64,000 nt of DNA from assembly GCA_023411375.1 (NCBI GenBank), contig JAEYOW010000041.1, forward strand, positions 62,001 to 126,000, given 5' to 3'. The notes under the pieces are model-generated. The model did no database searches, had not been told where the DNA came from, and saw only the letters and a list, made by a program, of their open reading frames with translations. Position numbers and translations under genes: made by a program. Below, piece after piece: positions 40,174-49,760 of this stretch (its first letter is position 1; each line of letters opens with the position of its first letter). Source of the stretch: Bacillota bacterium. GTDB lineage: Bacteria; Bacillota; Clostridia; Christensenellales; Aristaeellaceae.

Positions 40174-40577
40174 TGTGCTCCGCCTCCGAATCTTGCCTCC
40201 ACATAGCAGCTGTGGGAGCAATATTTGCGGTGGGCGTTTCCGTAGGCGGCAAAAGTCTTCCCGCAGTTTTCGCATACGACGGCACGGCTGGATTTTGTAT
40301 TGCCGTTCTTGGAGCATGGGTGTGCCGTCCACCATTTGATTCGGCAATCTTCCGAGCAGAACTTCCTCCGTTTCACCTTGCTCTTTTGTATGAGCGATTT
40401 CCCGCATTGGAGGCAGTGGCTTTCGTCATACACAGTTGGCTCCGTTGCTGCTATGTTTTTTCGACGGCAGATAGACTTCACCGTACCCACGGGCAAGTCA
40501 AGTGCCTGGGCAATCTTTTTATAGCCAAGGCCGTGGTCTCGCATTTCTCTTATGGATTGTTTCTGATTATCGGTCAT
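40170..40577 (-). CDS. helix-turn-helix and zinc-finger protein of the recombinase module
   Basis: ATG 40577 follows CGGAGGAC. 135 residues: a sigma/transposase-like helix-turn-helix (IREMRDHGLGYKKIAQALDLPVGTVKSICRR, ~8-38), then two Cys-rich fingers (CLQCGKSL...FCSEDCR and CENCGKTF...YCSHSCY). It leads the operon of SHOCT-like gene and three recombinases and probably binds DNA to guide or regulate them. Confidence 0.72.
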   Translation of the reverse strand: MTDNQKQSIREMRDHGLGYKKIAQALDLPVGTVKSICRRKNIAATEPTVYDESHCLQCGKSLIQKSKVKRRKFCSEDCRIKWWTAHPCSKNGNTKSSRAVVCENCGKTFAAYGNAHRKYCSHSCYVEARFGGGAQ

Positions 40578-40711
40578 GTTTTGTCCTCCGTTCCGAGGGG
40601 TATGCCCTCCACCTCGTACAGGACAGGAAGGATGTAAAACCGTACCGGAAACAGAAAAAGCCCTGTGAAACGGCACAAACGCCGAAACACGGGGTGTGGA
40701 TTTAAACGAGG

Positions 40712-41449
40712 TTAATCTGTTTTTATGAAAGCGTCGGCGAACCCCGCCGCCTTGACCTTGGCGAGCATGGCCTCAGCGTTTGCCTTGACTGAGTACGACC
40801 CAACCTGGACGCGGTAGAGTTTTTTCGGTTCAATCGGCGCTTCGGGGAGTTTGCTTGGTTCGGTTGCTTCGGGTGAACCGTCCGACGCAAGCAGCCTTTG
40901 CACATCAGCCCGGAATGTATCCATGTTTTTGCCGTACTTTGGAAACCAGTGCATCACATCGCCATGGTTATTTGCAATGCCGAGTTTGTATCCCTCCGAA
41001 TGGCAGATGATATTGGTTTCGTTCAGACCGTATTCCTTGCAAAGGTAGGCGCACAGTTCGGCGGCTTCCTTGTAGACGGCGGCAAAGTAGGCGGGGTCGG
41101 TCAAGTTGTCTTCGCAAATCTCAAAGCTGATGTGCGTGTCGTTGCCGCTGCCCTTGGCGCCGGAAGCGCAATGCCAGCCGCGCCAGTTCCACGGGAGCGT
41201 TTGGTAGGAGGCAATGGAACCATCCGCCAGCTTCCCAATGAAGCCATGGACGCAAACCAGTCGATCCATGGGCTGATTCCAGTGATTGTTATACTGGTTC
41301 TTGCCAAGCAAACCGTCGTCAGGACCCACATAACGTTTCAGGGTTGGGTTGTTCGCCCCGGTGGAGTGCACCATGATGCCTCTGGGGATAATGGTTCTGC
41401 CCGCTTTGTAACAGGCGTTTTGCGTGAAGATGAGTTGACGCAGGTTCAT
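40712..41449 (-). CDS. N-acetylmuramoyl-L-alanine amidase with SPOR domain (endolysin)
   Basis: 245 residues: Amidase_2-type domain (~1-165). Zinc ligands are likely His in IMVHSTGANN (~28), His in RGWHCASGA (~93) and the later His in NIICHSEG or GDVMHW. A linker leads to a C-terminal SPOR-like domain (~175-245; LYRVQVGSYSVKANAEAMLAKVKAAGF), which binds denuded glycans. It overlaps the holin gene by four bases, the standard lysis pair. Confidence 0.9.
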   Translation of the reverse strand: MNLRQLIFTQNACYKAGRTIIPRGIMVHSTGANNPTLKRYVGPDDGLLGKNQYNNHWNQPMDRLVCVHGFIGKLADGSIASYQTLPWNWRGWHCASGAKGSGNDTHISFEICEDNLTDPAYFAAVYKEAAELCAYLCKEYGLNETNIICHSEGYKLGIANNHGDVMHWFPKYGKNMDTFRADVQRLLASDGSPEATEPSKLPEAPIEPKKLYRVQVGSYSVKANAEAMLAKVKAAGFADAFIKTD

Positions 41450-41871
41450 GTCGGTTCGCCACCTGTTCCTTCGGATTTTCCATGCAGTTGCGCCAACACA
41501 TCCTTCAACTTGTCGGGAACGGGCAGCCCGATAGCCGCCGCGTTCTCCAGCAGCGATATGCCTTCGTTGGCGATGTAAAAGAAGATGACCGCCGTGCGAA
41601 GGGGCGCGCCCGTACCGCTGAGCAGATAAGCGTCAATGAGATGACCGATGCCAACCACCAGAAACAGCGCTACCTTCTTGGCGATGCCATGCGCGCCGAT
41701 TCGGCTGGAGAGCTTCTTTTCCACGATGGCGCGCAGCACACCCGTGATGTAATCCACCACAGAAAAGGCGATGAGCGCGTAAAGAAAGCCGTCCACCCCG
41801 CCCAAATACCAGCCCAGCATCCCGCCGACGGCCGCAATGGCGGCCTGAGTCCAAGTCCAAATATCCTTCAT
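41446..41871 (-). CDS. phage holin (phage_holin_4 type)
   Basis: ATG 41871 follows CGGAGG. 141 residues with three to four membrane segments. The conserved DYITGVLRAIVEKKLSSRIGAHGIAKKVALFLVVGIGHLID and IANEGISLLENAAAIGLPVPDKL identify the toxin-secretion/phage lysis holin family. It makes the membrane permeable for the amidase. Confidence 0.9.
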   Translation of the reverse strand: MKDIWTWTQAAIAAVGGMLGWYLGGVDGFLYALIAFSVVDYITGVLRAIVEKKLSSRIGAHGIAKKVALFLVVGIGHLIDAYLLSGTGAPLRTAVIFFYIANEGISLLENAAAIGLPVPDKLKDVLAQLHGKSEGTGGEPT

Positions 41872-41946
41872 GTTTGTTTCCTCCGTTTCGTTTGGTATCA
41901 AAAAAGCGACCCCGCTAAGCGAAGCCGCCATTTTCTTTGTTGGTCG

Positions 41947-44286
41947 TTATAGTTCACATAAAATCTCTCGCAACTGCGACATCACCACCGCCTTGGGCCT
42001 GCCGGGCGCAATGGGTAACCAATCCGGGATAGGCACGCCAAGCGTAGAACCCGGCGCAAAGTCATGGATCATCTCAATGATCTGCTCCATGGCTTTCCGA
42101 AGCTCCAGCACATGGAATGTCCAGTTCCGTATCGGCGTTTTGCCCGCAACCACTTCTTCCGCCCAGACGACCGCCGCCATGCCATAATACCTTCGTACCG
42201 CGTTGACCGCTGATCGAAGGGTTTGGACGTGCGCCACTTTCACCATGGTCTCATTTGCCGTGATCTCCTCCAACGGCAAAGCCGCGAGCGTAAAACTTCG
42301 GGTAACTTCCGTTCCCGGCACACCAATGTCTTGCGCAAAAGCGCGGAAGGCGACCGTTTTGCTGCCCGGCACGGTTTCCGGGTGACGGTACACGGCAGAC
42401 AGGTTTTCTGAAAGATAACCACTGGGTGAAAACCGTTCCGGCTCACCCGCGCTGTCCTCCCACACCCCCGCGTCTGTGCGCACGCAAACCGCTTGTTGTA
42501 ACCCTAAAGCGTCGCCTGTACGCAGCAGGAATCGGGGCCGCGTATTGTACGTCACGCCGCCCGCCTGTGGCGCAAGAACCGTGGGCTGCGCAGGCGGGGT
42601 AAGTTTTCGTACGGCATTGCTGACCGCATAGGCGGATATGCCGCCCAAGGCGTCCACCACACAAAGCCGATATCTGGTGAGTACCCCGGCAGTATCCGTA
42701 GGCGTTGCAATCAGCGAACCGGATGTGTTCGCGCCGTTCACGGTGTCAAGCAATCCATAAGTCGACCACGCGCCGCCGTTTACGGAAGTAGCCGCCTGCA
42801 CCACCGTCTGTGTGATCGCGCTGGTTCCGGCGACGATGCCGCTCCAACTCAGCGTGACGCGGTTCGTTTCATACACCTCCGGCAACGCGGTAAAGATGGT
42901 GGGTGGCTGCGGCAGGATGTTTTTCCGCACACTGCCGGAAGTTTTCCATGGGCTATAATAGCTCTCGCCCGCGGAACCCCTTGCGCGTACTTGGAAACGG
43001 CGGTACGAACCCCGTCCGTCTGGCGGACTCACCGTCTGGTTGCCGCTGCCACTGGTGGCATTAACGACCGACAGCGCGTTCCACGCGCCCCAGGCGGCGT
43101 TGTCGACGGAGTCGCTGTATTGGATTTCGTACCCCGTTATGGTGTTGCCGGAACCGGCTGTGGCGCCGCTCCAGGAGAGCGTGACATTCCCTTCGGCAAG
43201 CGCCGCGCTGACGGAACACGCTGTGGGCGCTCCGCAGGCCGTGATGGCGCATTGGATACTGTTGCTTTCTTTGTAGGCCGAAGCAAGGCCAAGGGCATCG
43301 ACGGCGGCAATGCGATACTTGGTGTAGACGCCCAGCGTTTGGGAGGGAGTGACCGCCTTGTTTCCGCTGGTGGAAGAACTGGTGACTGAGGTCAGCGCTG
43401 TCCAGCCGCCCCAATTGCTGCCGTCCGTTGACGTACAGTGCTCGATGTCATATCGGGCGATGGCACTTGTACCGGCCGCCGCGCCGCTCCACGAAAGGGC
43501 GACGTCCTGGTTCCGGTAAACAGTGGGGCTGACGGTAAACACACTGGGCGCGGTGGCTTGGGTATTGCGCCGCAAGGTATTGCTGGATACTTTCCACCCC
43601 GAATAATAGCTCGAGCCAGCCGCGCCTCGCGTGCGTACCTGATACCTGCGATAATACCCGCGCGTGCTTGGCGGGGCTACGGACAAGCTGCCGGAAGTGG
43701 AGGTCGTGTTGACAATACTTAGCGCCGTCCACGCGCCCCAGGATGAACCATTGCTCGATTCGCTGTACTGAACCTCGTAGGAACTAATGGCATTAGCGGT
43801 ACCCGCCGACGCGCCGCTCCACGAAAGGGTCGCGTTGCCTTCCGACACCGCCGGGCTGACGCTGCAGGATGTGGGTGCTTTGCAAGCGGTGTAATTCAGG
43901 TTGTAGTTCAGCGTTAGCGTACCGGACAAGCCGGCACGGATATTCAGCAAATTGCCGGAGCCTGTATTGGTGCGGCGCAATGTGAAAGTAATGGTGCCGC
44001 TTCCCGCCGTCAGCAAGCTTTGGCTATAGGACGTGAGAGCAACCGTTTCTCCACGCACAGTGCTGCTGCTGGAAAAGGTAGCGGTTGAAGCGGATGCCCC
44101 GCCCAGGGATAAATCCAAATACGCCACCCCTGAATAGGTTTTCAGACTACTCAGGTACAAGCTGCCCGATGTAATAGATGCGTTAGAAACCGGTGTGCCG
44201 GTAGCGGAGGCGGTAAACGTAGTGCCCGCCGCCATATCGGTATTGGTTTTGGTAAACCCGCTTAATGAATAGGTCATGGTTGGCAT
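41947..44286 (-). CDS. large phage tail protein with fibronectin III-like repeats
   Basis: 779 residues. After an N-terminal jelly-roll-like part (~1-130) come at least four FN3-like repeats of ~90-100 residues, each with VTLSWSG near its start and YRRYQVR or TRYRLC strands (e.g. ~145, ~245, ~345, ~445). A C-terminal domain (~590-779) ends with a Trp-rich segment. FN3 repeats in tail-associated proteins bind surface carbohydrates. It lies between baseplate and lysis genes. Confidence 0.75.
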   Translation of the reverse strand: MPTMTYSLSGFTKTNTDMAAGTTFTASATGTPVSNASITSGSLYLSSLKTYSGVAYLDLSLGGASASTATFSSSSTVRGETVALTSYSQSLLTAGSGTITFTLRRTNTGSGNLLNIRAGLSGTLTLNYNLNYTACKAPTSCSVSPAVSEGNATLSWSGASAGTANAISSYEVQYSESSNGSSWGAWTALSIVNTTSTSGSLSVAPPSTRGYYRRYQVRTRGAAGSSYYSGWKVSSNTLRRNTQATAPSVFTVSPTVYRNQDVALSWSGAAAGTSAIARYDIEHCTSTDGSNWGGWTALTSVTSSSTSGNKAVTPSQTLGVYTKYRIAAVDALGLASAYKESNSIQCAITACGAPTACSVSAALAEGNVTLSWSGATAGSGNTITGYEIQYSDSVDNAAWGAWNALSVVNATSGSGNQTVSPPDGRGSYRRFQVRARGSAGESYYSPWKTSGSVRKNILPQPPTIFTALPEVYETNRVTLSWSGIVAGTSAITQTVVQAATSVNGGAWSTYGLLDTVNGANTSGSLIATPTDTAGVLTRYRLCVVDALGGISAYAVSNAVRKLTPPAQPTVLAPQAGGVTYNTRPRFLLRTGDALGLQQAVCVRTDAGVWEDSAGEPERFSPSGYLSENLSAVYRHPETVPGSKTVAFRAFAQDIGVPGTEVTRSFTLAALPLEEITANETMVKVAHVQTLRSAVNAVRRYYGMAAVVWAEEVVAGKTPIRNWTFHVLELRKAMEQIIEMIHDFAPGSTLGVPIPDWLPIAPGRPKAVVMSQLREILCEL

Positions 44287-44296
44287 TTTTCGTCAC

Positions 44297-44800
44297 CTAC
44301 TCATACACGGCGCTGATCAGCGAGTTCACCAGCCCGCAAAGGCTCTGGTTCAGCCGCTGATCCGCTATATTCGCCGCAACCAAAGAGACGGCGGCGCGGG
44401 GAACGGTCACGTCCGCCAGAGCCAGTTCATGGATATCGGATGTTCGCGTTAAGTCTGACGGCACAGGCGCGGCGGCGGGCGTGCCGGTTTTGATAGCCGC
44501 GTATATGCGCCGTTCCGGTATGCTGAGCCGTACAACAACGCGGTCGATGCGCGGATGCACACCATGAGGCGTTTCCAGCGCCAGCTCCAGCGGAGATGTG
44601 TTCTCGTAAGAATAACCGTTGATCCACGCGCCGCCCGGCGCAAGGGCGACACCGACGCCTGTTCCCGGCGACACCTTGAGGTTTGACGCGGACTGAAAGA
44701 ACACACCGTTGGATGCCAGCGCGCCAAAGTATCCGGCAAAATCTGTGGCGTCGTACACACGGTCGCCGCCCGAACTGTTGAAGAATCCGCTTTTTTCCAT
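44297..44800 (-). CDS. baseplate/receptor-binding protein N-terminal type
   Basis: 167 residues. FFNSSGGDRVYDATDFAGYFGALASNGVF, GVALAPGGAWINGYSYEN and HPRIDRVVVRLSIPERRIYA are typical of the upper baseplate segment of siphophage tail fibres. The host-binding tip is not on this polypeptide. It is two bases from the tail gene upstream. Confidence 0.75.
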   Translation of the reverse strand: MEKSGFFNSSGGDRVYDATDFAGYFGALASNGVFFQSASNLKVSPGTGVGVALAPGGAWINGYSYENTSPLELALETPHGVHPRIDRVVVRLSIPERRIYAAIKTGTPAAAPVPSDLTRTSDIHELALADVTVPRAAVSLVAANIADQRLNQSLCGLVNSLISAVYE

Positions 44801-44801
44801 G

Positions 44802-45842
44802 CTATCCCTCCTCCTTGATTTTTTGCGCCAATGTCAGTGTGGGCTTGCCAAATACCACCCGCAGGCTTCGCCCGTCGGCGTCGTAGCTTTCTTCCACCTC
44901 GGTGATTCGGACGGTCATGTTCACATCCCAGCGAACCGACATCACGCGCACAACGCCGCCCAGGTCATAATCTTGTTTGTAGAGCAAGTTCCCGTAAGGG
45001 TTGGCAGTCGCGTCGAAAGCGCGAACCATGCCGCGTTCGCTGAGCTTGCTTTCACCACGAAAGAGGAGCGCGTTCAAATACTCCGCGCCGAAATCCTCTT
45101 GCCGCAAATCTTTCGCGTCCACAAACACCTCATATCGATCCTCGCCGCTGCCGCCCGATATATCGGCAAAGACGCGCTCCGCCCCCTCGCCCTCGCCGCC
45201 GATACGGGCTGTGTTGGCGTAGTCCAGAAAGCTCTGGGTGTAAACTTGATCAACGACATTTTCATATTCTTTGGAAAACACGGCTTGTGTTTCGCTTCCT
45301 TGATAGAGCCGCACGCAAAGGGAGCCGTTCACGGGGTCGAAAATGGTTTTTATTCCAACCTCCGCTGTGTCGCATAACCCCGTCACCACATCCAGCAGAT
45401 TCCGATAGGAAACCTGCGTCTGAATCGGGACGCCGAGCGGGGGTGATTCAAAGCTGATGCCATTCACGCGGCGGTCAGGATTCTCCGGGTCAATCAAGTG
45501 ATGATCCAAGAGCCGCTCCACACAGACGGAAATATCGCCAGTCATGGTTTCCGTGTCCCATATGATACGCCGCGCCAAGAACGCCGTGGCAAAGCGGCCG
45601 CTGACCAGAACCGTTTCCCGATCCTGCGCGGAGAGTTCCTGATACTCGATCAGCCCCGCTTCTTCATCGTCGTTCTTCCAAAGGTAGTGCCCAAGGCGCA
45701 ATAGTTCCACGTTCCCCGGCGTGGCAAGGGCTTTGAGTTCAAAGCTTCCGCAACGCGAATATCGCCGCGTCCAGCGCAGATACTCAAAGGCTTCCACCAC
45801 ACCCAGCAAGGCCCGGTCGCGGCTAAATACATACAGTTCCAT
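44802..45842 (-). CDS. Gp37-like siphophage tail protein
   Basis: ATG 45842 is preferred to an upstream open frame. 346 residues. ELYVFSRDRALLGVVEAFEYLRWTRRYSRCGSFEL at the start and the GDISVCVERLLDHHLI and QVSYRNLLDVVTGLCD segments match the Gp37/tail-spike-base family next to Dit in many siphophages. Structural baseplate component. Confidence 0.8.
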   Translation of the reverse strand: MELYVFSRDRALLGVVEAFEYLRWTRRYSRCGSFELKALATPGNVELLRLGHYLWKNDDEEAGLIEYQELSAQDRETVLVSGRFATAFLARRIIWDTETMTGDISVCVERLLDHHLIDPENPDRRVNGISFESPPLGVPIQTQVSYRNLLDVVTGLCDTAEVGIKTIFDPVNGSLCVRLYQGSETQAVFSKEYENVVDQVYTQSFLDYANTARIGGEGEGAERVFADISGGSGEDRYEVFVDAKDLRQEDFGAEYLNALLFRGESKLSERGMVRAFDATANPYGNLLYKQDYDLGGVVRVMSVRWDVNMTVRITEVEESYDADGRSLRVVFGKPTLTLAQKIKEEG

Positions 45843-45844
45843 CC

Positions 45845-46696
45845 CTATACCCCCAAATATTGCGGTCTGTAATACACGCTGACTTCCAATAACTCCATGT
45901 TCTCCGTCGCGCCATAGCGCAGGGTGTTTCGGCCAGGGGAAAGCTGAAGAAAAGTTGAACCCGTATCCAAGCATGAAAACGCGTTGGTTTCGGTTTGTTC
46001 ATTAACGCTGAGCACCCGCTTATCGGCAAAGCTGGTGTGAACATGGATTTCCTCGTCCGCTTCCATGGTTTTCAGAATGCGCAGGTACTGCCCGGTTTCC
46101 ATGTTGGTGATATCAGGATTACGCACCGCTCCAAGCGCCCGAAACACGATACGGCAGCCGCAGGCCACATCCCCGGCATTGTCCAGGGTCATGATCTGGC
46201 TGGGCTGACGAATTCCCATCTCCAGCCCACCCACCGGAATCTCCAGCGCGAAAAAGAAACCCGGCATCCAAGCGGCCAGTTCCTCGCGGATTTCATTAAG
46301 CGCTTCAAAGAACGGCGATGGACAGAGCAAGCTGACGAAGTAGGACGGGGCGCGTTCACGGGTGGATGTGATGAAGCCCGCTTCCTCGACGACACAAGCG
46401 ACGCGCTTGTTACGGCAAACCAGCGTGCCCTGCGCCTTCGGGGAGAAGACGCGCAGGAACCTTGCCCGCTGCGCGTAGGCTTCCTCAATGCTCCGCGCGG
46501 CCAGCGTGCCTTCCAGGGTGATGTTTCGCATATCAAGGGTCGATGCGATGTAAAAAGCGCCGTCCTGCTCCGGCGCTTTGAAGGTGGTGATGGTCTGCCT
46601 GGTTTTTCCCATCCCTTCCGCGCGGGTGAGAAAAAACGGGCGGGCTTGGCGCAGGGTCAGCCGCTCTCCGGCGGCGTTGCTATACGTGACTTCCAT
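45845..46696 (-). CDS. distal tail (Dit-like) protein
   Basis: 283 residues: N-terminal strand-rich domain (YIASTLDMRNITLEGTLAARSIEEAYAQRARFLRVFSP) and galectin-like C-terminal half with SQIMTLDNAGDVACGCRIVFRALG, the usual Dit signature. It forms the hub joining tail tube to baseplate and lies directly after the tape measure. Confidence 0.85.
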   Translation of the reverse strand: MEVTYSNAAGERLTLRQARPFFLTRAEGMGKTRQTITTFKAPEQDGAFYIASTLDMRNITLEGTLAARSIEEAYAQRARFLRVFSPKAQGTLVCRNKRVACVVEEAGFITSTRERAPSYFVSLLCPSPFFEALNEIREELAAWMPGFFFALEIPVGGLEMGIRQPSQIMTLDNAGDVACGCRIVFRALGAVRNPDITNMETGQYLRILKTMEADEEIHVHTSFADKRVLSVNEQTETNAFSCLDTGSTFLQLSPGRNTLRYGATENMELLEVSVYYRPQYLGV

Positions 46697-46707
46697 TTCA
46701 TTCCCCC

Positions 46708-49152
46708 TTAATATTCCATCGCCAGCCTGCGTGACAGGTTGCGAAATTCCCGCGTCAGTTCCTTTTCAGATAGCGCCTTGGGCGTCACGACCGATATGGT
46801 TTGGTGGATGGTTGTACCGGGTGCTTCTGAACGCCCCATGCGTCCGGTCGCCGTGCCGCCAAGGTTCATCCGGGCATCCAGCCCGAAATCGGCGGGGATG
46901 GCGCTCTGCATATCCTTCGCCACTTGGTTCATCTGGTCTCCAAAGCCAAGCCCCAAGCCCTGCGCCATGTTCTCGCCAAGCCCGGCAAAGAGCGTGGAGG
47001 GGCTGTGAATGCCGAAGAAGTTCTTGATGCTGTCCACCACGCCGCCGAAGAACCCGGAGATTTTATCGCGCAGCCACGCGCCCGCATCTGAGATACCCTG
47101 CCACAGTCCCTTGATGAGATTGCCGCCCGCTTCCACCAGCTTCCACGCCAACCCTCCGATCGCTTCCACGATGCTGGTGATGATTTGCGGAATCGCCTTG
47201 ACCACTTCCACGATGATGGCCGGCAGGTTTTGCACCAGCGCGACCAGCAGCTGAACACCAGCCGTGACGATCTTGTCGATGTTACCAACGATAGCGTCCA
47301 CCAGCCCGGCGACGATTTGCGGAATGGCCGCCACGATGGTGGTGATGATTTGTGGCAAGGCCTGGATCAGGGATACCAGCAGTTTGACGCCCGCTTCAAT
47401 GATTTGGGGAATCGCCCCGATCACTGCGCTGATGATGTTGCTTATGATTTTCGGGATGGCGGCGACCACGGTTGTAATGATGGTCGGCAGCGCCGTAATC
47501 AGCGATATAAGCAGTTTGACGCCCGCGTCGATAATCTGGGGGATAGCGGCGATAATGAAATCTACAATCGCCAGGATGATGGCGGGCAATGCCGCAATGA
47601 GTTCCGGCAGGGCAATGAGCAGCCCATCCACCAGACCGAGGATGATTTGCAGCGCCGCGTCCAGCAGCACAGGCAGGCTTTCAACGATCCCTTGTACAAT
47701 GGCGACGACGGCTTGAACCGCCGCCGGAATTAACTGCGGCAGCGCTTCGCCGATGCCGGACACCAATGTCGCCACCAATTGCACCGCCGCGTTGATGAGC
47801 AGCGGCAGATTGTCGATGATTGTACCGACGATGGTCATGACCGCGGCCACGGCGGCGGGAATCAGTTCCGGCAGTAAGTTCAAGATGGTTTCCAGCACCT
47901 GCGAGAACAGTCCCGTCACCGTTTCCAAGAGCAGCGGGAGCATATCCCCAGTGGCGGACAGAATCGCCCCGATGGCCGGGGGGAGTGCCGCGACGATGTT
48001 CTCCATCACCGGTACAATATTTGACACGACAGCTTGGAACGCTTCCACGAGGTTTCCCGTAAGATTCGTCATATCGGCGTCGGCATTACCAAGCCCGGCC
48101 GTAAACGAACTCAAAGCGGCTTGCAATAATCCCAGAGAACCCGTCACCGTTTCGGTGGATTCCCGCGCGAAATTGCCCGCGTATTGTTCGGTGTTTTCAA
48201 AAAACATCTGCATGGCGACTTCGGCTTTTTGCGCGCCCGAAGCCGAAGCCCACACGAAATCCAGCCCCTTTGCGGCGGCGTAGGCTTGGATAGAGGTGGC
48301 GTTCATGCTGACGCCCAGGTTGTCCATCATGGTGAAGTTGCCCTTTGCCGCGCCCGCCACGGAATCCAGCGCCATCTGCATATCGATGCCCATGACGGAC
48401 GCCATGTCCGCCGCCCGCTGCATGGCCTTCTCGCTCAGTTCCGCAGAACGCTGCACGTCCAGCCCCGAACCTTGGAACAGCGCGCCCATTTTGTTGGCTG
48501 TCGCCAGATACTGCGATTGCGAAACGCCCATGTTCTTGTAGGCATCCTCGCCGATTTTCTGCATGTGGTCGGCGTATTCCTGAAAGACCGCTTCCGAACC
48601 GCCCAGGTTCTGCTCCAACTCGCCAAATTGTTGCACGACTTCCTTGCCCAGCTTGATGGCGGCGGCACCCGCGACGACGACGACAGCACCCATGGCCGCG
48701 CCGATTCCTTTGAGAATGCCGCCCAGTTTTTCAAATCTGCCGCCCGCGTCCTCGGCGCTCTTGCCCGATTCGATGAGTTCATCGCCCAGGTCGTCCGCGT
48801 CTTCCGTGGATTCCTCCAGTTCACGCTCCATGCCGTTGAGTTCAGCCTGCGCCTTGTTCAGCTGGATTTGCCAGTTTTGCGTGCGGCGGTCGTTCTCGCC
48901 GAAAGAAGAAGCCGCGTTGTCCAGCGCGGCTTTGAGAGTGACAATCTTTTCTTTTTGGGAGTCGATCTCTTTGTTGAGGACGGCGTTCCGCGCTGAGAGG
49001 GCGCTGACGGACTTATCGTTCTTGTCAAACTGGGATGTAACCAGTTGCATCTCGCTGCCCAGTACCTTGAAGCTCTGGTTGATGTCCGAAAGCGCCTTTT
49101 TGAACTCACGCTCGCCCTCGACACCGATTTTCAGGCCGAAATTGTCCGGCAT
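46708..49152 (-). CDS. tail tape measure protein
   Basis: 814 residues. The N-terminus is coiled-coil (~1-140; FKKALSDINQSFKVLGSEMQL). TMP-type residues follow (EYADHMQKIGEDAYKNMGVSQSQYLATANKMGALFQG, ~205-240). A long Ile/Val-rich hydrophobic repeat region (~385-680) has units such as AIPQIIEAGVKLLVSLIQALP recurring about every 40 residues. FFGIHSPSTLFAGLGENMAQGL (~715-735) closes the core. It sets tail length. Confidence 0.93.
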   Translation of the reverse strand: MPDNFGLKIGVEGEREFKKALSDINQSFKVLGSEMQLVTSQFDKNDKSVSALSARNAVLNKEIDSQKEKIVTLKAALDNAASSFGENDRRTQNWQIQLNKAQAELNGMERELEESTEDADDLGDELIESGKSAEDAGGRFEKLGGILKGIGAAMGAVVVVAGAAAIKLGKEVVQQFGELEQNLGGSEAVFQEYADHMQKIGEDAYKNMGVSQSQYLATANKMGALFQGSGLDVQRSAELSEKAMQRAADMASVMGIDMQMALDSVAGAAKGNFTMMDNLGVSMNATSIQAYAAAKGLDFVWASASGAQKAEVAMQMFFENTEQYAGNFARESTETVTGSLGLLQAALSSFTAGLGNADADMTNLTGNLVEAFQAVVSNIVPVMENIVAALPPAIGAILSATGDMLPLLLETVTGLFSQVLETILNLLPELIPAAVAAVMTIVGTIIDNLPLLINAAVQLVATLVSGIGEALPQLIPAAVQAVVAIVQGIVESLPVLLDAALQIILGLVDGLLIALPELIAALPAIILAIVDFIIAAIPQIIDAGVKLLISLITALPTIITTVVAAIPKIISNIISAVIGAIPQIIEAGVKLLVSLIQALPQIITTIVAAIPQIVAGLVDAIVGNIDKIVTAGVQLLVALVQNLPAIIVEVVKAIPQIITSIVEAIGGLAWKLVEAGGNLIKGLWQGISDAGAWLRDKISGFFGGVVDSIKNFFGIHSPSTLFAGLGENMAQGLGLGFGDQMNQVAKDMQSAIPADFGLDARMNLGGTATGRMGRSEAPGTTIHQTISVVTPKALSEKELTREFRNLSRRLAMEY

Positions 49153-49166
49153 GTAGTCTCACCTCC

Positions 49167-49378
49167 TCACACATCCAGCGGTATCACATCGTCAATTGTC
49201 CAGTGTCGTTTGGGTTTCTCCATTCCTAAAAACTGTTTATGGCAGGCCCACAGATCAAGAAATAGGCCGATGGGCATGAACCAGAAATCCTCCGCGCTCA
49301 TGCCCATCTGAACCGTGCCGTAATAGTAAAGCCGGGTAAACAACTCGCTGTCGTTTACCCGGCTTTCCCGTTTTTTGA
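49167..49378 (-). CDS. -1 frameshift extension of the tail assembly chaperone (gpT-like)
   Basis: After the slippery sequence the -1 frame reads on for ~70 residues (NDSELFTRLYYYGTVQMGMS, EDFWFMPIGLFLDLWACHKQF) to a TGA at 49167-49169. This is the typical second part of siphophage G-T chaperones, ending just before the tape measure gene. It has no start of its own, so it is made as a fusion with the upstream protein. Confidence 0.82.
49328..49376 (-). promoter_or_regulatory. programmed -1 frameshift signal with stimulatory hairpin
   Basis: On the minus strand A-AAA-AAC (49376-49370) is a canonical slippery heptamer in the zero frame, followed after three bases by a perfect 14-bp hairpin (49366-49353 with 49341-49328). 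Position and design are those of tail chaperone frameshifts. Confidence 0.85.
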
Positions 49379-49750
49379 CGCAAGCATGTCCTCGCTTTCA
49401 ATATCGCGCTTTGTACCCTTGAACATCGCTTCGGTAATGGCGGTCTTGTAATCCGCGAAATCAAGCGGCGTGGTGAACAGTTCCACTTCGTCCTCTGTGA
49501 GCAAGTCTTTGGGTGTGTCCTTGTCCTTGTGCTTGAAGTTATGGATGAGGATGGACTGGTTGGCCAAGAGGGTAATCAGCCACACGATTTCTTCCAGCGC
49601 CATTTCAAAATTTTCGGCCTTCATCAGCTTCTCGCCCAAGTTCTCCAGCCCGCCGTACCGCCCGGCGATGGCTTTGGTGGCCTTGGTGGTCAGGATGAGT
49701 TCATATTCTGTGCCACCGATGTTGACGACGGCACTTCGTTCGTTATTCAT
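49355..49750 (-). CDS. tail assembly chaperone (gpG-like)
   Basis: ATG 49750 lies seven bases after AGGAG. 131 residues: VVNIGGTEYELILTTKATKAIAGRYGGLENLGEKLM and LLANQSILIHNFKHKDKD are typical of the GTA_TIM/TAC family. The zero frame ends at TAA 49355-49357. Some ribosomes shift at AAAAAAC to make the longer form. It helps load tail tube subunits on the tape measure. Confidence 0.85.
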   Translation of the reverse strand: MNNERSAVVNIGGTEYELILTTKATKAIAGRYGGLENLGEKLMKAENFEMALEEIVWLITLLANQSILIHNFKHKDKDTPKDLLTEDEVELFTTPLDFADYKTAITEAMFKGTKRDIESEDMLASKNGKAG

Positions 49751-49760
49751 TTCCATTCTC

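Noticed and set aside
48184..48996. 270-codon plus-strand frame
   Set aside because: Antisense to the tape measure gene, whose regular repeats create long open frames on the other strand.
46708..49152. Tape measure internal repeats as a repeat-protein toxin
   Set aside because: Ile/Val-rich repeats with coiled-coil start and position between chaperone and Dit genes are normal for a tape measure protein.
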